From NCBI RefSeq assembly GCF_041514305.1, contig NZ_JBGMWH010000017.1, forward strand, positions 6,499 through 70,498: a stretch of 64,000 bases of DNA, given 5' to 3'. How positions within the stretch are numbered: position 1 is the stretch's first letter; each line of letters opens with the position of its first letter. A program made the translations under genes and the position numbers. This DNA is from Salinarimonas chemoclinalis (GTDB lineage: Bacteria; Pseudomonadota; Alphaproteobacteria; Rhizobiales; Beijerinckiaceae). The notes under the pieces were generated by a model. That model was not told the origin of the DNA, made no database searches, and saw only the letters and a list, made by a program, of their open reading frames with translations. Below are positions 1-10,900 of this stretch, piece by piece.

Positions 1-1
1 G

Positions 2-1240
2 ACGGCGTTCTGGCTGATCTTCGCGGGCTTCAACATCACCTTCCTCGTCATGCACTGGACGGGGCTGCTCGGCATGCCGCGCCGGGTCTTCACCTACGAG
101 GCGGGGCTCGGCTGGCACGCGCCGAATCTGATCTCCTCGGTCGGCGCCTTCGTGCTGACGATGGGCTTCGCCCTCGTCGCGCTCGACCTCTTCCTCCAAT
201 TGCGCCACGGCCGCTCGTTCCGGCGCGATCCGTGGAACGCCGGGACGCTCGAATGGGCGATGCCGACGCCGCCGGCGTCGTACGCCTTCGCCAGCCTGCC
301 GCACGTGGCGAGCCGCGATCCGCTCCACGACGATCCGACCCTCCCCCAATGCCTGGCCGCCGGCGAGGGCTATCTCGGGCGCGTGCGCGAGGGGCGCATG
401 GAGACGCTCGTCGTCTCCATGGTGGACGCGAAGCCCGAGCAGATCCTCGTCCTGCCCAACCAGGATCGGGGGCCGCTGTGGACCGCGCTGTCGCTCGCGG
501 TCTTCTTCGGCGCGCTGCTCGCCTCGCTCTACTGGCTCGCCCCGGTGGGCCTCGTCCTCACCCTGGTCTTCGCCTGGCGCTGGGCCGCGAGCGGTGCGAT
601 GCGGGCCGATCCGCCGCCGGAGGACGCGGGGCGCGGCGTGGTGCTGCCGCTCCACGTCGCGGCGGCGCGCCCGCCGACCTGGTGGGCGATGCCGTTCCTG
701 CTCCTGGCGGACGCGATCCTGTTCTCGTCGCTCGCTTTCGGCGTGGTCTTCCTCGCGGCCTTCGCCCCCGGCTGGCCGGCGCCGAGCCCGCCCGATCTGC
801 CCGGCGTCGCCGCCCTCGTCTGTGCCGCGGCGCTCGTCGGCGCGGGGAGTGCCGGCGTCGGGGCCGGATGGGCGAACCGGCGAGCGGGAATCGCCCGCGG
901 CGTGGCGCGGGACGCGTGCCTCGCGGTCGCGGCGGTGGCGAGCACGGTCGCGCTCGGTGCGCTCGCACGGCTGGCGCTCGGCCTCGCCCCGACGAGCCAC
1001 GCGCATCACGCCGTCGTCGGCGCGCTCCTCGCCTACGTCGCGCTCCACGCGACCGTCGGCCTCATCCTGAGCGCGTTCTGCTTGCGCCTGTCTCTCGGCG
1101 GCGCGATCTCGGCGCTGCGGCGCTCGCCGGTGGAGATCGCCGCGATGTGGCAGCTCTACACGGCGGCGACGGGTCTCGTGGCGCTCGTGCTCGCGCTCCT
1201 CGCGCCGGAGGCCCTGCGCCCGCCGGAGGTCGTCCGGTGA
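2..1240 (+). CDS. ctaD: Cytochrome c oxidase subunit I, C-terminal part (5' end outside window)
   Basis: This is the tail of the haem-copper oxidase catalytic subunit, an inner-membrane protein that reduces oxygen and pumps protons. The frame is open from the first base of the window. It begins in the penultimate helices with the subunit I signature HWTGLLGMPRRVFTYE and continues through a further helix ending in LQLRHGR. A long extension follows with five or six more hydrophobic segments and the stretch WAMPTPPASYAF, which resembles subunit I proteins carrying an extra subunit III-like C-terminal region. It ends with TGA overlapping the GTG of the next gene. The N-terminal haem and copper ligands lie outside the window, so the exact oxidase subclass cannot be fixed. 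Confidence 0.8.
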   Translation, partial: TAFWLIFAGFNITFLVMHWTGLLGMPRRVFTYEAGLGWHAPNLISSVGAFVLTMGFALVALDLFLQLRHGRSFRRDPWNAGTLEWAMPTPPASYAFASLPHVASRDPLHDDPTLPQCLAAGEGYLGRVREGRMETLVVSMVDAKPEQILVLPNQDRGPLWTALSLAVFFGALLASLYWLAPVGLVLTLVFAWRWAASGAMRADPPPEDAGRGVVLPLHVAAARPPTWWAMPFLLLADAILFSSLAFGVVFLAAFAPGWPAPSPPDLPGVAALVCAAALVGAGSAGVGAGWANRRAGIARGVARDACLAVAAVASTVALGALARLALGLAPTSHAHHAVVGALLAYVALHATVGLILSAFCLRLSLGGAISALRRSPVEIAAMWQLYTAATGLVALVLALLAPEALRPPEVVR

Positions 1241-1599
1241 GCGTGCTTTCGCGTCCCTCCGGCCTCCTGTGGCTCGTCGCGGGCTTCCTCGTCTGGTCCT
1301 CGGCGTTCCTCGTCCTCTACGGTCTGCACGCGATCGGCTGCGTCCGTGCCTGGGACGCGGAAACGCTGAGGGGCGCCCTCGTCGCCGCGTGGGGCGTGCA
1401 CCTCGTCGTCGCGGGCGGCCTCGTGCCGCTCGCGCGGCGGGCGCGGCGCGGCGTGCGCGACGACGCGGAGGGGCGCGGCGACGCGGAGGGGCGCGGCGCG
1501 GGGTTCGTCGCGCGCGCGGCCGTCGTCCTCTCCACGGCGGCCTTCGTGGCGACGCTGTGGATCGGCCTGCCGCTCCTCGCCTATCCGCTCTGCCGATAG
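1237..1599 (+). CDS. Small membrane protein of the cytochrome oxidase cluster
   Basis: A 120-residue protein starting at a GTG that overlaps the stop of the oxidase subunit gene (GTGA), so the two are probably co-translated. It has three hydrophobic segments, starting about residues 9, 46 and 90, and a polar loop between the second and third. The loop carries an 18-bp tandem duplication at 1462-1497 (peptide DAEGRG twice). I do not recognise a family. Position suggests an accessory subunit or assembly factor for the oxidase, which is inference only. Confidence 0.6.
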   Translation: MSVLSRPSGLLWLVAGFLVWSSAFLVLYGLHAIGCVRAWDAETLRGALVAAWGVHLVVAGGLVPLARRARRGVRDDAEGRGDAEGRGAGFVARAAVVLSTAAFVATLWIGLPLLAYPLCR

Positions 1600-1695
1600 G
1601 GCGCCGGGCGTGCGGGACGATCAGAGCCTGCCGTCGGGGCGGCGACGCCACGGCACGAGGCGCCGCGACGATCTCACAGGGCTGGACGAGGGAGG

Positions 1696-1715
1696 ACCTG
1701 GTGGAGCTGAGGGGA
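1696..1715. repeat. Left attachment-site-like direct repeat (tRNA-Ala 3' end copy)
   Basis: The 20 bases acctggtggagctgagggga are identical to 51901-51920, which overlap the 3' acceptor and T-arm strand of tRNA-Ala plus three bases beyond the CCA. Identity stops immediately on both sides. There is no tRNA body here, so this is a 3' fragment and the likely distal junction of the island. Confidence 0.7.
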
Positions 1716-1824
1716 GACCACCGCAACGAAGTTGAAGGCCTTTCGCTGTAAGGAAAGCCTTGCTAGCCAAGGCGTCCGGGTACGGAACCCGGGTACAAGG
1801 GTGGGTACAAGGCGGAGACTCCAC

Positions 1825-3231
1825 ATGCCGCGGAAGAGGTCCGGGGACCTGAGCTATCTCGAGAAGCACGGGGCCCATTACCGGGTCACCCTGGGCGTCC
1901 CCAAGGAGCTCCAGAAGAAGCTCGGCACGAGGCTGAAGCGGTCGCTCGGGACCGACAGCCTCACCGTCGCCAACGCGATGAAGTTCGCCGTCCTCCACGA
2001 ACTCCGCACGATCATCGACCAGGAACGGGAGCTCCGGGCCGGCAAGCCGCGTGACGTCATCCGCACCGCTGCGCAGATCCGAGCAATGTACCGCACTGCG
2101 CACGGCGAGGAGGCGGCCATGCTCGCGCAGGCCATCGTCGAGCACGCCGCCGAAATCCGCGGCCCAGAGATCGGCGAGGTGATCGATCCGGAGACCGGGG
2201 ACGCCGCCTTCTTATACGACCCCGGGCGATCCGCGTTGGCCGCCGACTTCAGCCGCGTGGCGACCGGGCGCGCGACGCCTCTGATGCTCTTCCACGACGA
2301 GTTTCTCGCGGGCCTCCAGGTCAAGGAGCGTACGAAGAACGACAGCACCCGGGCGGTCGGCTATCTCGTCGACTTCTGCGAGAAGCGGAACATCGCACCG
2401 GCGGTCGAGGCGATCACCGTCAGCGTCGCCATTCAGTTCATGGCCCATCTCGGTAAAGGCGGCATGGGGCGTGATCCCGCCACGCAGAAGAAGTACCTGA
2501 CGCGCCTCAACTGCTACTGGCGCTGGATGGGCGAAACGCACGAGATCGGCCCCAACCCTTGGGCGGAGCGCAAGGTGCCCAAGGGCCCATCCAAGGTCCA
2601 AGAGCGGCCGTTCACGGCGGAGGAACTGCGGCTGCTTCTGATCGGCGGCGCTCCGGCGAAGCTGCATGACCTGATGATGATCGCGGCGCTGACCGGAGCC
2701 CGCCTCGAGGTGATCACGAAGCTCAAGGTCAGGGACTGCGTCGATGGCGGCATCCGCTTCGCGGCAGCCAAGACCGAGGAGTGCGAGCGCGACGTGCCCA
2801 TCCACCCCGACCTCGTTCCCATCATCGAACGGCGGTGTCGCGGCAAGCGCCTCGACGACGACATGTTTCCGGAATGGCCTCCGCCGAAGAAGGCAGACTC
2901 CAAGAGGGAGCGGTCATTCAAGGCCAGCAACATGTTCACGCTATACCGCAGGAAGGTCGGCGTGCAGGAGATGGTCCCCGGCCAGCGCAGATCCCTGGTC
3001 AACTTCCATTCGTTCAGGCGCTGGTTCACGACCGAGGCCGAGCGCGTCGGAGCGTTGAAGAACATCATCTCGGCGATCGTCGGACACAAGGACGGCAACA
3101 TCACCCTCGACCGGTACAGCTCCGGCCCGAACTGGGAGCAGGCGAAGGAACTGATCGAGAAGATCCGCCTGCCGCCTCTCGACCAGGGCCCGGTGCCCGA
3201 GAAGCGGGCTCTGCAGCGGATCAGGCGATAG
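1825..3231 (+). CDS. Tyrosine recombinase / integrase of the island
   Basis: Site-specific recombinase expected to catalyse integration and excision at the tRNA-Ala site. The 468-residue product has an N-terminal arm-binding region beginning MPRKRSGDLSYLEKHGAHYRV (the DUF6538-type opening of phage-like integrases), a core-binding domain in the middle, and a C-terminal catalytic domain. Catalytic residues are visible: Arg in TGARLEV, Lys in AAKTEEC, the HSFRR box (His and Arg), His in IVGHKDGN and the nucleophile Tyr in LDRYSSG. ATG 1825 is chosen because ggcggag lies seven bases upstream. An in-frame ATG at 1732 would add 31 residues of unlikely sequence. It lies just inside the left repeat. 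Confidence 0.9.
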   Translation: MPRKRSGDLSYLEKHGAHYRVTLGVPKELQKKLGTRLKRSLGTDSLTVANAMKFAVLHELRTIIDQERELRAGKPRDVIRTAAQIRAMYRTAHGEEAAMLAQAIVEHAAEIRGPEIGEVIDPETGDAAFLYDPGRSALAADFSRVATGRATPLMLFHDEFLAGLQVKERTKNDSTRAVGYLVDFCEKRNIAPAVEAITVSVAIQFMAHLGKGGMGRDPATQKKYLTRLNCYWRWMGETHEIGPNPWAERKVPKGPSKVQERPFTAEELRLLLIGGAPAKLHDLMMIAALTGARLEVITKLKVRDCVDGGIRFAAAKTEECERDVPIHPDLVPIIERRCRGKRLDDDMFPEWPPPKKADSKRERSFKASNMFTLYRRKVGVQEMVPGQRRSLVNFHSFRRWFTTEAERVGALKNIISAIVGHKDGNITLDRYSSGPNWEQAKELIEKIRLPPLDQGPVPEKRALQRIRR

Positions 3232-3403
3232 GGTTGACGGCGTACCCGCCCGCCGCGACTTGTGTTCTGGTTATCGTTCCCGCAACATGATCGTTGGGTC
3301 CGTATGTGCGCTAGAATGCACGCAGGCGATTCGTCTGCTACGGTGAAAAGCAAGAAATCCGAATAAGGCCGACGAGCGACGTAGCATTCTAGGGGGCGGG
3401 CTG

Positions 3404-6241
3404 ATGTCCCACGATCAGCGGTCCAGGCGAGGGAGCGACCTCGATCGAATGCAGCGGGACCGCGCAGCGGCGCAGGCCCGAAAGCTCGCTATGCTGCCCG
3501 GGCTCAAGCGGGTCGGGTCGGAAGGCCCAGCAAATGATCTCCACAGGCCCTCGGAAATCGGCGGCACGGCGTGCGGGACAGAGCCCACAGGCGGGACCGG
3601 GCCGGATCATACGATTTCTACGGCAGCCGACGCGGCTTCCTGCTTGGAGCCGCGGTGCCGTGTCGTTGATCGCATGTCGCTCGGGCACGGCGATCTTCAG
3701 CCGCCGCACCTTGTCCGCGTAATCGCCGGCATCTGTTTGGCGCCCAGGCCGGAACGCCCGGTGTGCATCGTCCTCCCTTCGGTCGAGCTCCTTGCGTCGC
3801 TGGCGGCTATCGTCGCCGCGATCGAGCACTTGGCGTCCGATTTGCCCACGGAGCTCGCCGACTATCCGACCAAGCTGGCACCGGGAACGCGTGTGCGGCT
3901 CTGCTCGACCGGCGAGGTCTTCGAGGTGGGCGAATTCAGCCGCTCACTGAATGCGCTCGCCCTGCACCTCACCGACAAGCGAAACCGCACCTCGAACGGG
4001 AAGCGCTTCGTCTTCGCCGATCAGGTCGCCCTCTTCGAGCCCACCACGAGGATCTTGCCGAAAGGGGGATCGGGGACGGCGTTCGAACGACCGCCCATGA
4101 CCGACCTCGATATCGTTCTGGGTACTCCGTTCTACTCGAATTCCGGGCTCGTCCGGACGCGCGTGCTGATGCAGGGCAACCGGACCGATTTCCAGCGGGC
4201 GCTCGACGGACTGAAGATACGCCCGCTTTCCGGAGACCCCGAAGCCGCGCCGCTCGCGTCCGGGTTCCCGTTCGGCGGCTTCGGAGACGACGGCGTGCCA
4301 CGCGTCACGCGCCCTGACGGCTCGGCGGGGCGCCCGCTGGTCGCGACGGCACGCGACTTGTCCGAAATGAAGCGATATTGCGATGGGTCGGAGCCAAGCA
4401 GTTGCCTCGTGCTGACCGATCGGATCGACGGGGTGCTCGCGGACCTCGACCTCGCGGGCCGCATCGCGGAAAGGCAGCGCTTGGTCGTCTTGGTAGACGC
4501 GAAGCGCCGCGAGGACCTCGCGCCCCTGCGTCGCCAGCGGTGGACCGTCTGGGAGCCGACACCGTCGGAAATACTCGGACGGGAGACCCCGACCTTCACG
4601 ACCGGATGTCCAGGCATAACCCGCGCGCTTCGCGCCGCCGAGGCGGAGAGGTTTAGAGCGCCGGGCTACCTGACCTCGACCGCGCCGCATTTGGGCGAGA
4701 TCGACAAAATGATCGAGCGCATCGGTGGCCTCCTGGACAACGAATGCGTCGAGCACGAGCCATGGGTCGAGGACGTCCTCGCGGCCACGCGCGGCGCCTT
4801 CTTCGCCGCCGGTTCGTGGCTCGGTCCACCCACCGGTGCGCGTCTCGAAATGATCGAGGCTGACCTTCGCGTTCTTCAAGCCGAGGCCCCCCGGATGCGG
4901 TGGCATCTCGGCGCCGAAGCCGGAACGGCGCTGATCGATCTCGCGGAAGCGGTGGTGGCGTTCCGGTCGTCGATCGAGGCTGCGGGCGTTTCGCCGAAGG
5001 GGCGGAGCTTGCTGGAGTTGGCCGCGAACGCGAACGGATCGGGGCGTAAGCCCGTGTTCGTCGCAGGGAACAGGCAAAACCGGGAGGAGGCCGACGTCTT
5101 CCTTCGCGCCAATGGACTCGATCAGCGGTGCTTGGCGATCCCGGACCTCCATGCCCTCGACGAGACGGCAAGCGTCGTCGCCTTCTCGGTAATGCAGCGC
5201 GACCTGTTCCATCGTCTCGTCGATCCGTGGCCCCGCGGGACCGTCCTCTTTCTCGGCTACGCCTACGAGGTCGACTGTTATCGGCGCCGGCTCCTCCGTC
5301 GTGAGGAGTTGCGTGCCAGGGGCCGTTTGGACCCCACCCGAAGGCTCGCTCTCACCGGCGTTCCGGACGAGTTCTTCGGCAACGACGAGCCGCTCGCCGA
5401 TGCGGCCTCCCCGTCGGAGGAGGACGAGCGCCTGACGAAGTTCGACCGCGTCACACGCGACCGGAGTTCCTCGAAGCGGGTGACGTTGCCGTCTGGAAGG
5501 CCCGGCGAAGAATTGTGCGACGTGACGGTCGTCCGCTTCGTCGGTCGCTCCATCCTTCCCATGACGGACGAGCACACGTCGATCGTGCTCGGTGCGGCAA
5601 AGGGCAAGGCGTCGGTGTCCTCGGCGCGGGTCGGCGACTTGACCGTCGGCAGCCGCATCGTCGTACGCGACGGCGGCGATCGCGACATCGTACGCATCAT
5701 CGCCGAGGGGCAGGTCGGCACCGCGACCTATGCGGACCTGCGACGGCGGGCCAACCTCTGGCAGGTCGCCCTGCGTTCGAGTGACGGCGATCCGAAGGAG
5801 ATCGCGGCCGTGCTCCGTGAGCAGGGCGTCGTGCGGAACTTGGTGACGGTTCGATCATGGCTCGTCAACGACGACATGATCGGACCGCGCTCCGAGCAGG
5901 ATTTCCGGGCCATTCAGGAGGCGTTTCCGCTCCGCGGCCGCGGAGCGCGGGAATGGGACGAGTGTTGGAAGGCGATCAGCGATCTGCGTTCCCTGCACGT
6001 CTTGGCCGGGAACAGCCTGACGGAAAGGCTCGCCGCCAGATGCGGGCGGATGCTCTTCGAGCCCTCGGACACAGAGATGGCAGTCGATCTGGGCATCGGA
6101 ACCGTGTGGATCCTGGAGGTTTCCGCCATCGAGGACGCCACCCGCCAGTGTCCCGCCAGTCACGGCAATCGGCTCATTTGGCTCGATCAGGAATGGCGCC
6201 AGCGTCTCCTTGCGATGCCCGTGCAGCACGAGGCGGCCTGA
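3404..6241 (+). CDS. drmE: DISARM-type anti-phage protein DrmE (class 2)
   Basis: A 945-residue protein resembling DrmE, a component of class 2 DISARM systems with no established catalytic function. I see no Walker A box, nuclease motif or membrane segment. Two regions look like Rossmann-type alpha/beta folds (CLVLTDRIDGVLAD and RLVVLVDAKRREDL; GTVLFLGYAYEVDCYRRR). Assignment rests on overall resemblance and on its place as first gene of an operon with drmA, drmB and a C5-methyltransferase. ATG 3404 has agggggcggg just upstream, but the first 130 residues are low-complexity and a later start is possible. The next gene begins one base after its stop. Confidence 0.7.
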   Translation: MSHDQRSRRGSDLDRMQRDRAAAQARKLAMLPGLKRVGSEGPANDLHRPSEIGGTACGTEPTGGTGPDHTISTAADAASCLEPRCRVVDRMSLGHGDLQPPHLVRVIAGICLAPRPERPVCIVLPSVELLASLAAIVAAIEHLASDLPTELADYPTKLAPGTRVRLCSTGEVFEVGEFSRSLNALALHLTDKRNRTSNGKRFVFADQVALFEPTTRILPKGGSGTAFERPPMTDLDIVLGTPFYSNSGLVRTRVLMQGNRTDFQRALDGLKIRPLSGDPEAAPLASGFPFGGFGDDGVPRVTRPDGSAGRPLVATARDLSEMKRYCDGSEPSSCLVLTDRIDGVLADLDLAGRIAERQRLVVLVDAKRREDLAPLRRQRWTVWEPTPSEILGRETPTFTTGCPGITRALRAAEAERFRAPGYLTSTAPHLGEIDKMIERIGGLLDNECVEHEPWVEDVLAATRGAFFAAGSWLGPPTGARLEMIEADLRVLQAEAPRMRWHLGAEAGTALIDLAEAVVAFRSSIEAAGVSPKGRSLLELAANANGSGRKPVFVAGNRQNREEADVFLRANGLDQRCLAIPDLHALDETASVVAFSVMQRDLFHRLVDPWPRGTVLFLGYAYEVDCYRRRLLRREELRARGRLDPTRRLALTGVPDEFFGNDEPLADAASPSEEDERLTKFDRVTRDRSSSKRVTLPSGRPGEELCDVTVVRFVGRSILPMTDEHTSIVLGAAKGKASVSSARVGDLTVGSRIVVRDGGDRDIVRIIAEGQVGTATYADLRRRANLWQVALRSSDGDPKEIAAVLREQGVVRNLVTVRSWLVNDDMIGPRSEQDFRAIQEAFPLRGRGAREWDECWKAISDLRSLHVLAGNSLTERLAARCGRMLFEPSDTEMAVDLGIGTVWILEVSAIEDATRQCPASHGNRLIWLDQEWRQRLLAMPVQHEAA

Positions 6242-6242
6242 A

Positions 6243-7994
6243 ATGGCGAGGATGATCCCCAACGTCGTCGATCCGTCGGTGGTGGCCTCCGAGAGGCGTG
6301 TCTTCGATGCGATTCGCGACGCCGGAGCGGGGCGGGATTGGATCGTGCTGCATTCGCTTGGACTGTCGAGCGAGTGGGGCGGTGAGTTCGGCGAGATCGA
6401 CTTCGTGGCGATCATGCCCGGACGAGGTATCGTCTGCGTCGAGGTGAAAGGCGGCGGCGTATCGGTAAGCGACGGCGTATGGACCACACGCGACCGCCAT
6501 GGCCGCACCGAGAGACTGAAGCGGAGCCCATACCGCCAAGCACAAGACGGTATGTGGAAGCTCCTGTCGGCCATCACGAAGCGGTTCGGCGTCGGCTCGC
6601 AGGAGGCACGCTGCCCGATCGGTTGGTTGGCCGTGTTTCCCGATGTCCAGTGCCCACCGATCACGACGGAAGCGGCGAGGGACGAGATCGTGGACCGAGA
6701 CGACTTCGACGAAGACATCGGCCCGCGCATCCACTCGGCACCGTCCCTCGCTCGCCTGCTAGGACGCCCCGATCTGGTGCCGCCGCACCAGGGCGTGTGC
6801 GAGCGGATCGTCGGTTTCCTCCGGCCGGGCTTCGAGCGCGTCGCCGCGCCTTCGTCGCAGGACTGGGACGCGGAGCAGCGGATCAAGGCGCTCACCGAGG
6901 AGCAGTACGAAGCACTCGACAGCCTCGCCGACAACGCTGCCTGCCTTCTGACTGGTCCGGCGGGTACCGGCAAGACGCTGCTGGGCTTGGAAAGCGCACG
7001 GCGCGCGGCTGCCCGGGGCGAAGACGCGCTCGTGCTTTGCTTCAACAGCCATTTGGGCCGCTTCCTCAGCGAGGCAGTCCAAGGCTTTGGGCCGGGGCGC
7101 GTCGTCGCCGGCAACGTCCACGCCGTCTTGAGGGAGCGCATCCTCGCCTCGTCGTTCGCAAGCGAATTCGCGCGCACCGAGCGGGAGCTCGCCCGGGAAC
7201 AGTTCTACGGCGGGACCTTCTACGATCTGGGCGCGCTCGCCGTCGAAGAAGGGTCCGAGCGTTTCGACCATATCGTGATCGACGAGGTGCAGGACATCCC
7301 CGCCGCTCGCGTCGGCGACCTCGTGAAGTCCTGGGAGCGAAAGCGGGGCGGAGCCCGGCTCGTCATGCTCGGCGACTTCACGAGACAGGCCCTGTTCACC
7401 GGGGCAAGCGACACCTCGACGTCGCTACTGGCACAGGCCGTCGGGCCGTTCGCAAATTTCGGGCTTCGCCTCAACTGCCGCAACACGCGCCGCATCGCGC
7501 TTCAAACGGCCACTCTCAGCGGCCTGGGCGATCAGCGTCTCAGCGAAAAGCAGCCGGAAGGCGATCAGGTCAGCCTGCAGTTCTACGACAGCGACGAAGC
7601 CGGCCTCGACCATCTCGACCGCATCGTGCGTGCTGTCCGCGAGACAGGGCAAAAGGCGCGCGACGTCATCCTCCTCGGACCGCGCCGTAGGGAGAATTCT
7701 CTGCTGGCGAACGTCAGCAAGGTCGGTGGATGGCCCCTCCGCGATCTCGGAGGCGCCGGTCCCGGCGATCTCGCATACTCGACCATCCACGCGTTCAAGG
7801 GCCTGGAACGACCGGTCGTCATCCTCATCGACGTGGAGGGCGGGTCCCCGGAGGAATGCGACGCTCTTCTGTACGTCGGCATGACCCGTGCCCGTCTACG
7901 CCTGTTCATAGTCGCACCAGCCGCGGTCCGCCCTGCCATGGAACAGCGGATGGCCGCCGCCGCCCTGGCCGCAATCGGAGTGAAGCACCCATGA
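6243..7994 (+). CDS. NERD-nuclease-domain / UvrD-type helicase fusion
   Basis: A 583-residue two-domain protein. Residues about 20-130 form a NERD (nuclease-related) domain with PD-(D/E)xK-like residues E51-I-D53 and E67-V-K69. The rest is a superfamily 1 helicase: Walker A GPAGTGKT (238-245), Walker B VIDEVQD (345-351), LRLNCRNTRRIA, the UvrD motif STIHAFKGLERP, and YVGMTRARLRL near the end. It probably translocates on and may cleave DNA. It sits between drmE and drmA, starts right after the drmE stop and overlaps drmA by ATGA, so it is part of the same operon. This gene is not in the class 2 DISARM set as I know it, and may replace the missing phospholipase-D gene drmC functionally (inference). 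Confidence 0.85.
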   Translation: MARMIPNVVDPSVVASERRVFDAIRDAGAGRDWIVLHSLGLSSEWGGEFGEIDFVAIMPGRGIVCVEVKGGGVSVSDGVWTTRDRHGRTERLKRSPYRQAQDGMWKLLSAITKRFGVGSQEARCPIGWLAVFPDVQCPPITTEAARDEIVDRDDFDEDIGPRIHSAPSLARLLGRPDLVPPHQGVCERIVGFLRPGFERVAAPSSQDWDAEQRIKALTEEQYEALDSLADNAACLLTGPAGTGKTLLGLESARRAAARGEDALVLCFNSHLGRFLSEAVQGFGPGRVVAGNVHAVLRERILASSFASEFARTERELAREQFYGGTFYDLGALAVEEGSERFDHIVIDEVQDIPAARVGDLVKSWERKRGGARLVMLGDFTRQALFTGASDTSTSLLAQAVGPFANFGLRLNCRNTRRIALQTATLSGLGDQRLSEKQPEGDQVSLQFYDSDEAGLDHLDRIVRAVRETGQKARDVILLGPRRRENSLLANVSKVGGWPLRDLGGAGPGDLAYSTIHAFKGLERPVVILIDVEGGSPEECDALLYVGMTRARLRLFIVAPAAVRPAMEQRMAAAALAAIGVKHP

Positions 7995-10900
7995 AGGTGT
8001 CCAGCGTCGCCTCCACGAGAGACGTCCGCGATCACATGATCGACGCGCTCCGCCGCGAGCTGATCGGCCCGTCACCCGGTTTTCCGCTCGTCCAGTACCG
8101 GGGTAAGGACCACCCACTCAATGGCCAAGAGATCCTCAGGCAGCAGGATCCGCCGCGCTATCGATACTCGGCCGGCATCCTGTTCCCGGCTGGGGTTAAG
8201 TTCTCGGCCACACTGGACGCCAGCCAGGAAGCAGCCGACATCGAGGCTTCCCGGGACGTCGGCTCGGAGGGCGTGGGTGGGGTGGCAGACGAAGCTTCCG
8301 GCCTCGACCAACCCGCCATCGAGAGCGGCATGGCCGAGGACCGAGCGCCGGACGTCGACATCGAGGTGGACCCGACTTCGTCCTTTCTCCCCAGCACGAT
8401 GGGCCTCAGTTTCCTCGCCGATGTCGGTGCGGGCATCCGCATCGAGGCTTCCTGGGGCACCTACCACAAGGAGTTCGTGAAGGACTTCCCCGGCTACCGC
8501 AAAGACGGACGCGATCCGGAGCTCTGGTTCCGTACGCCGGGAACCGCCACGGAAGAGATCGCCGCCGCCGACATCGTCGGCGTCGACCGCATCATGCGCC
8601 CGACACGAATTCGCATCTCGCCTCCCGATGCCCACGGCCAGCTCGACATCGACATCGTCAGCCGCCCCTGGGATGGAAGGCGACGGCTCATCACGGTGAC
8701 GCTCGTCAACTCCGGGACGCAAACGCGTCCGATCAACGAGAACTGCTTCTTCCAGTGCGAGATGTCCATCGTTCCGTTGGACGGCACCTCGGTCTTACCC
8801 TACCAGGGTCGCCCAGCCTCGCTGCAGGACGACGAGGAACGCTCCTTGGCGCTCCTCTATCGCCATCGGCCGAACTTCGCCGTCGGCCACGGCTGTTCAG
8901 CGGATTGGAGCCTTTCACCGGAGGGCAATGTTCTCCGTCTCCGAACGGAAACGCTCCCTGTGTTCTCGCAGCCCCCGGTCCTTCCGCTGGAGGAGGCGGA
9001 GGGCGTCGAGCTTTCCATGCGGCGTCTGGGCCTCGCCAGGGACGCGGCCCTCTTCGGGTCCTGCAGGGCGCTCGCGAAGGCGTACGATGGGTGGATTGCG
9101 AACCGAGCCTCCGAACTGGCCGGAGACGCCTCGCTGGAGCCGGACCTCCGCAGAGTAGGTGAGAAGCATCTCGACGAGTGCCGCGCCTGCCTCGTTCGGA
9201 TGATCGACGGCATCGATCTCCTCGAGCGCGATGCGGACGCCCTGGAGGCGTTCCGCATCATGAACCTCGCCATGGTCGAGCAGAGGGCGCACTACGCGCT
9301 CGCGTCGGAGGACAAGTTCCAGCGATCTTGGCTGAAGGGGCCCTCGGGCCAGGAACCAAGCGCTCCGTGCCCGACGCCGGGCTACCCCGATTCGACGCGC
9401 TGGCGACCTTTCCAGCTGGCCTTCATTTTGATGAACATCAGGTCCTTCGTCGACCCGACGCATCCCGAGCGGGCTCTGGTCGACGTGATCTGGTTCCCCA
9501 CCGGCGGCGGTAAGACCGAGGCCTATCTCGGTCTCGCCGCCTTCGTCATCCTCTTGCGCCGCTTGCGAACGCCGAACGACGCGGGCGCCACCGTTTTGAT
9601 GCGCTACACTCTGCGGCTGCTCACGACGCAGCAGTTCCAGCGTGCGGCGTCCCTGATCTGCGCCCTCGAAAAGCGCCGTCGGGCTGAGCCGACGCGCTTC
9701 GGGGACGTACCGATCTCCATCGGCCTGTGGCTCGGTGGGGCGGTGACGCCGAACAAGGACGACGCAGCGGTCGACGCGCTGAGCAAGCTCAAGCGGGACG
9801 GCGGCGACAATCCCTTTGTGATCCTGCGCTGCCCATGGTGCGGCGTCGACATGGGGCCACAGGACTACGACGGGGAGATCAGAGCCTTCGGGTACAAGCG
9901 GGACCGGTCGGGCGGACTGGATCGCGTGGCGTTTCGCTGCGAAGATCCGGGCTGCGCCTTTTCGGGCGACGTGGGCCTTCCGCTGGAAGTCGTCGACGAG
10001 GGCATCTACCGGCAGCCACCCACGCTCCTGATCGGCACCGTCGACAAGTTCGCGATGATGCCGTGGAACCCGGAAGCGCGCCTCCTCTTCGGGAGGGACA
10101 ACCCGCAGGCCGCCACCCCGCCCGAACTCGTCATCCAGGACGAACTCCACCTCATCTCCGGTCCTCTCGGATCGATGGTCGGGCACTACGAAACGCTGAT
10201 CGACGAGTTCAGCACCGCTCACCGCGAGGGGAAGCGCATTCCGGCGAAGATCGTCGCGTCGACGGCGACGATCGCGAGGGCCGCGGAGCAGGTGCACGCC
10301 GTTTACGGACGGAAGTCGGCGTTGTTCCCGCCCCAAGGCCTCGTTGCGGGCGAGTCCTTCTTCGCACGCGAGGGCGACGGCGCGTCGGGGCGAACCTACG
10401 TCGGCGTGCTCGCGACCGCCGTGCCCTCGCATGTGACCGCCCAGGTGAGGACGCTCTCCGCGCTGCTGCAGGCCTCAACGCTCGTCGACGCGGCGTCAGG
10501 CAATCTGGACGATCTCGTGGACCCCTACTGGACCCTGGTCGTCTACTTCAACAGCCTCCGAGAACTCGGGCGCGCCTCGACCCTCGTCCAGGCGGACATC
10601 CGAGAGTACCTGAACGCCGTCTGGGACCGGATCGGCCTTCCCGTGATGATGAGCACGGCGGGCGCCCCCGACCGACGCCGCTTCATCAACAATTTCGACG
10701 AGCTCACGAGCCGAATGCGGAGCAGCGAAATTCCGGCCACGCTCCAGAAGCTCTTCCGTGCTCGCCCCTCGCGAGACGCGGTGGACCTCTGCTACGCCAC
10801 CAACATGATCCAGGTCGGCCTCGATGTTCCACGACTGAGCCTGATGTCGATCGTCGGCCAGCCGAAGGGCGCGTCGGAGTACATCCAGGCGTCCAGCCGC

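Noticed and set aside
1600..1790. A tRNA gene at the left repeat
   Set aside because: Only the last 17 bases of tRNA-Ala are present; no acceptor 5' strand, D arm or anticodon arm.
7730..7990. Upstream extension of the drmA frame
   Set aside because: It overlaps the helicase gene in another frame; the ATG at 7991 overlapping the previous stop is the natural coupled start.
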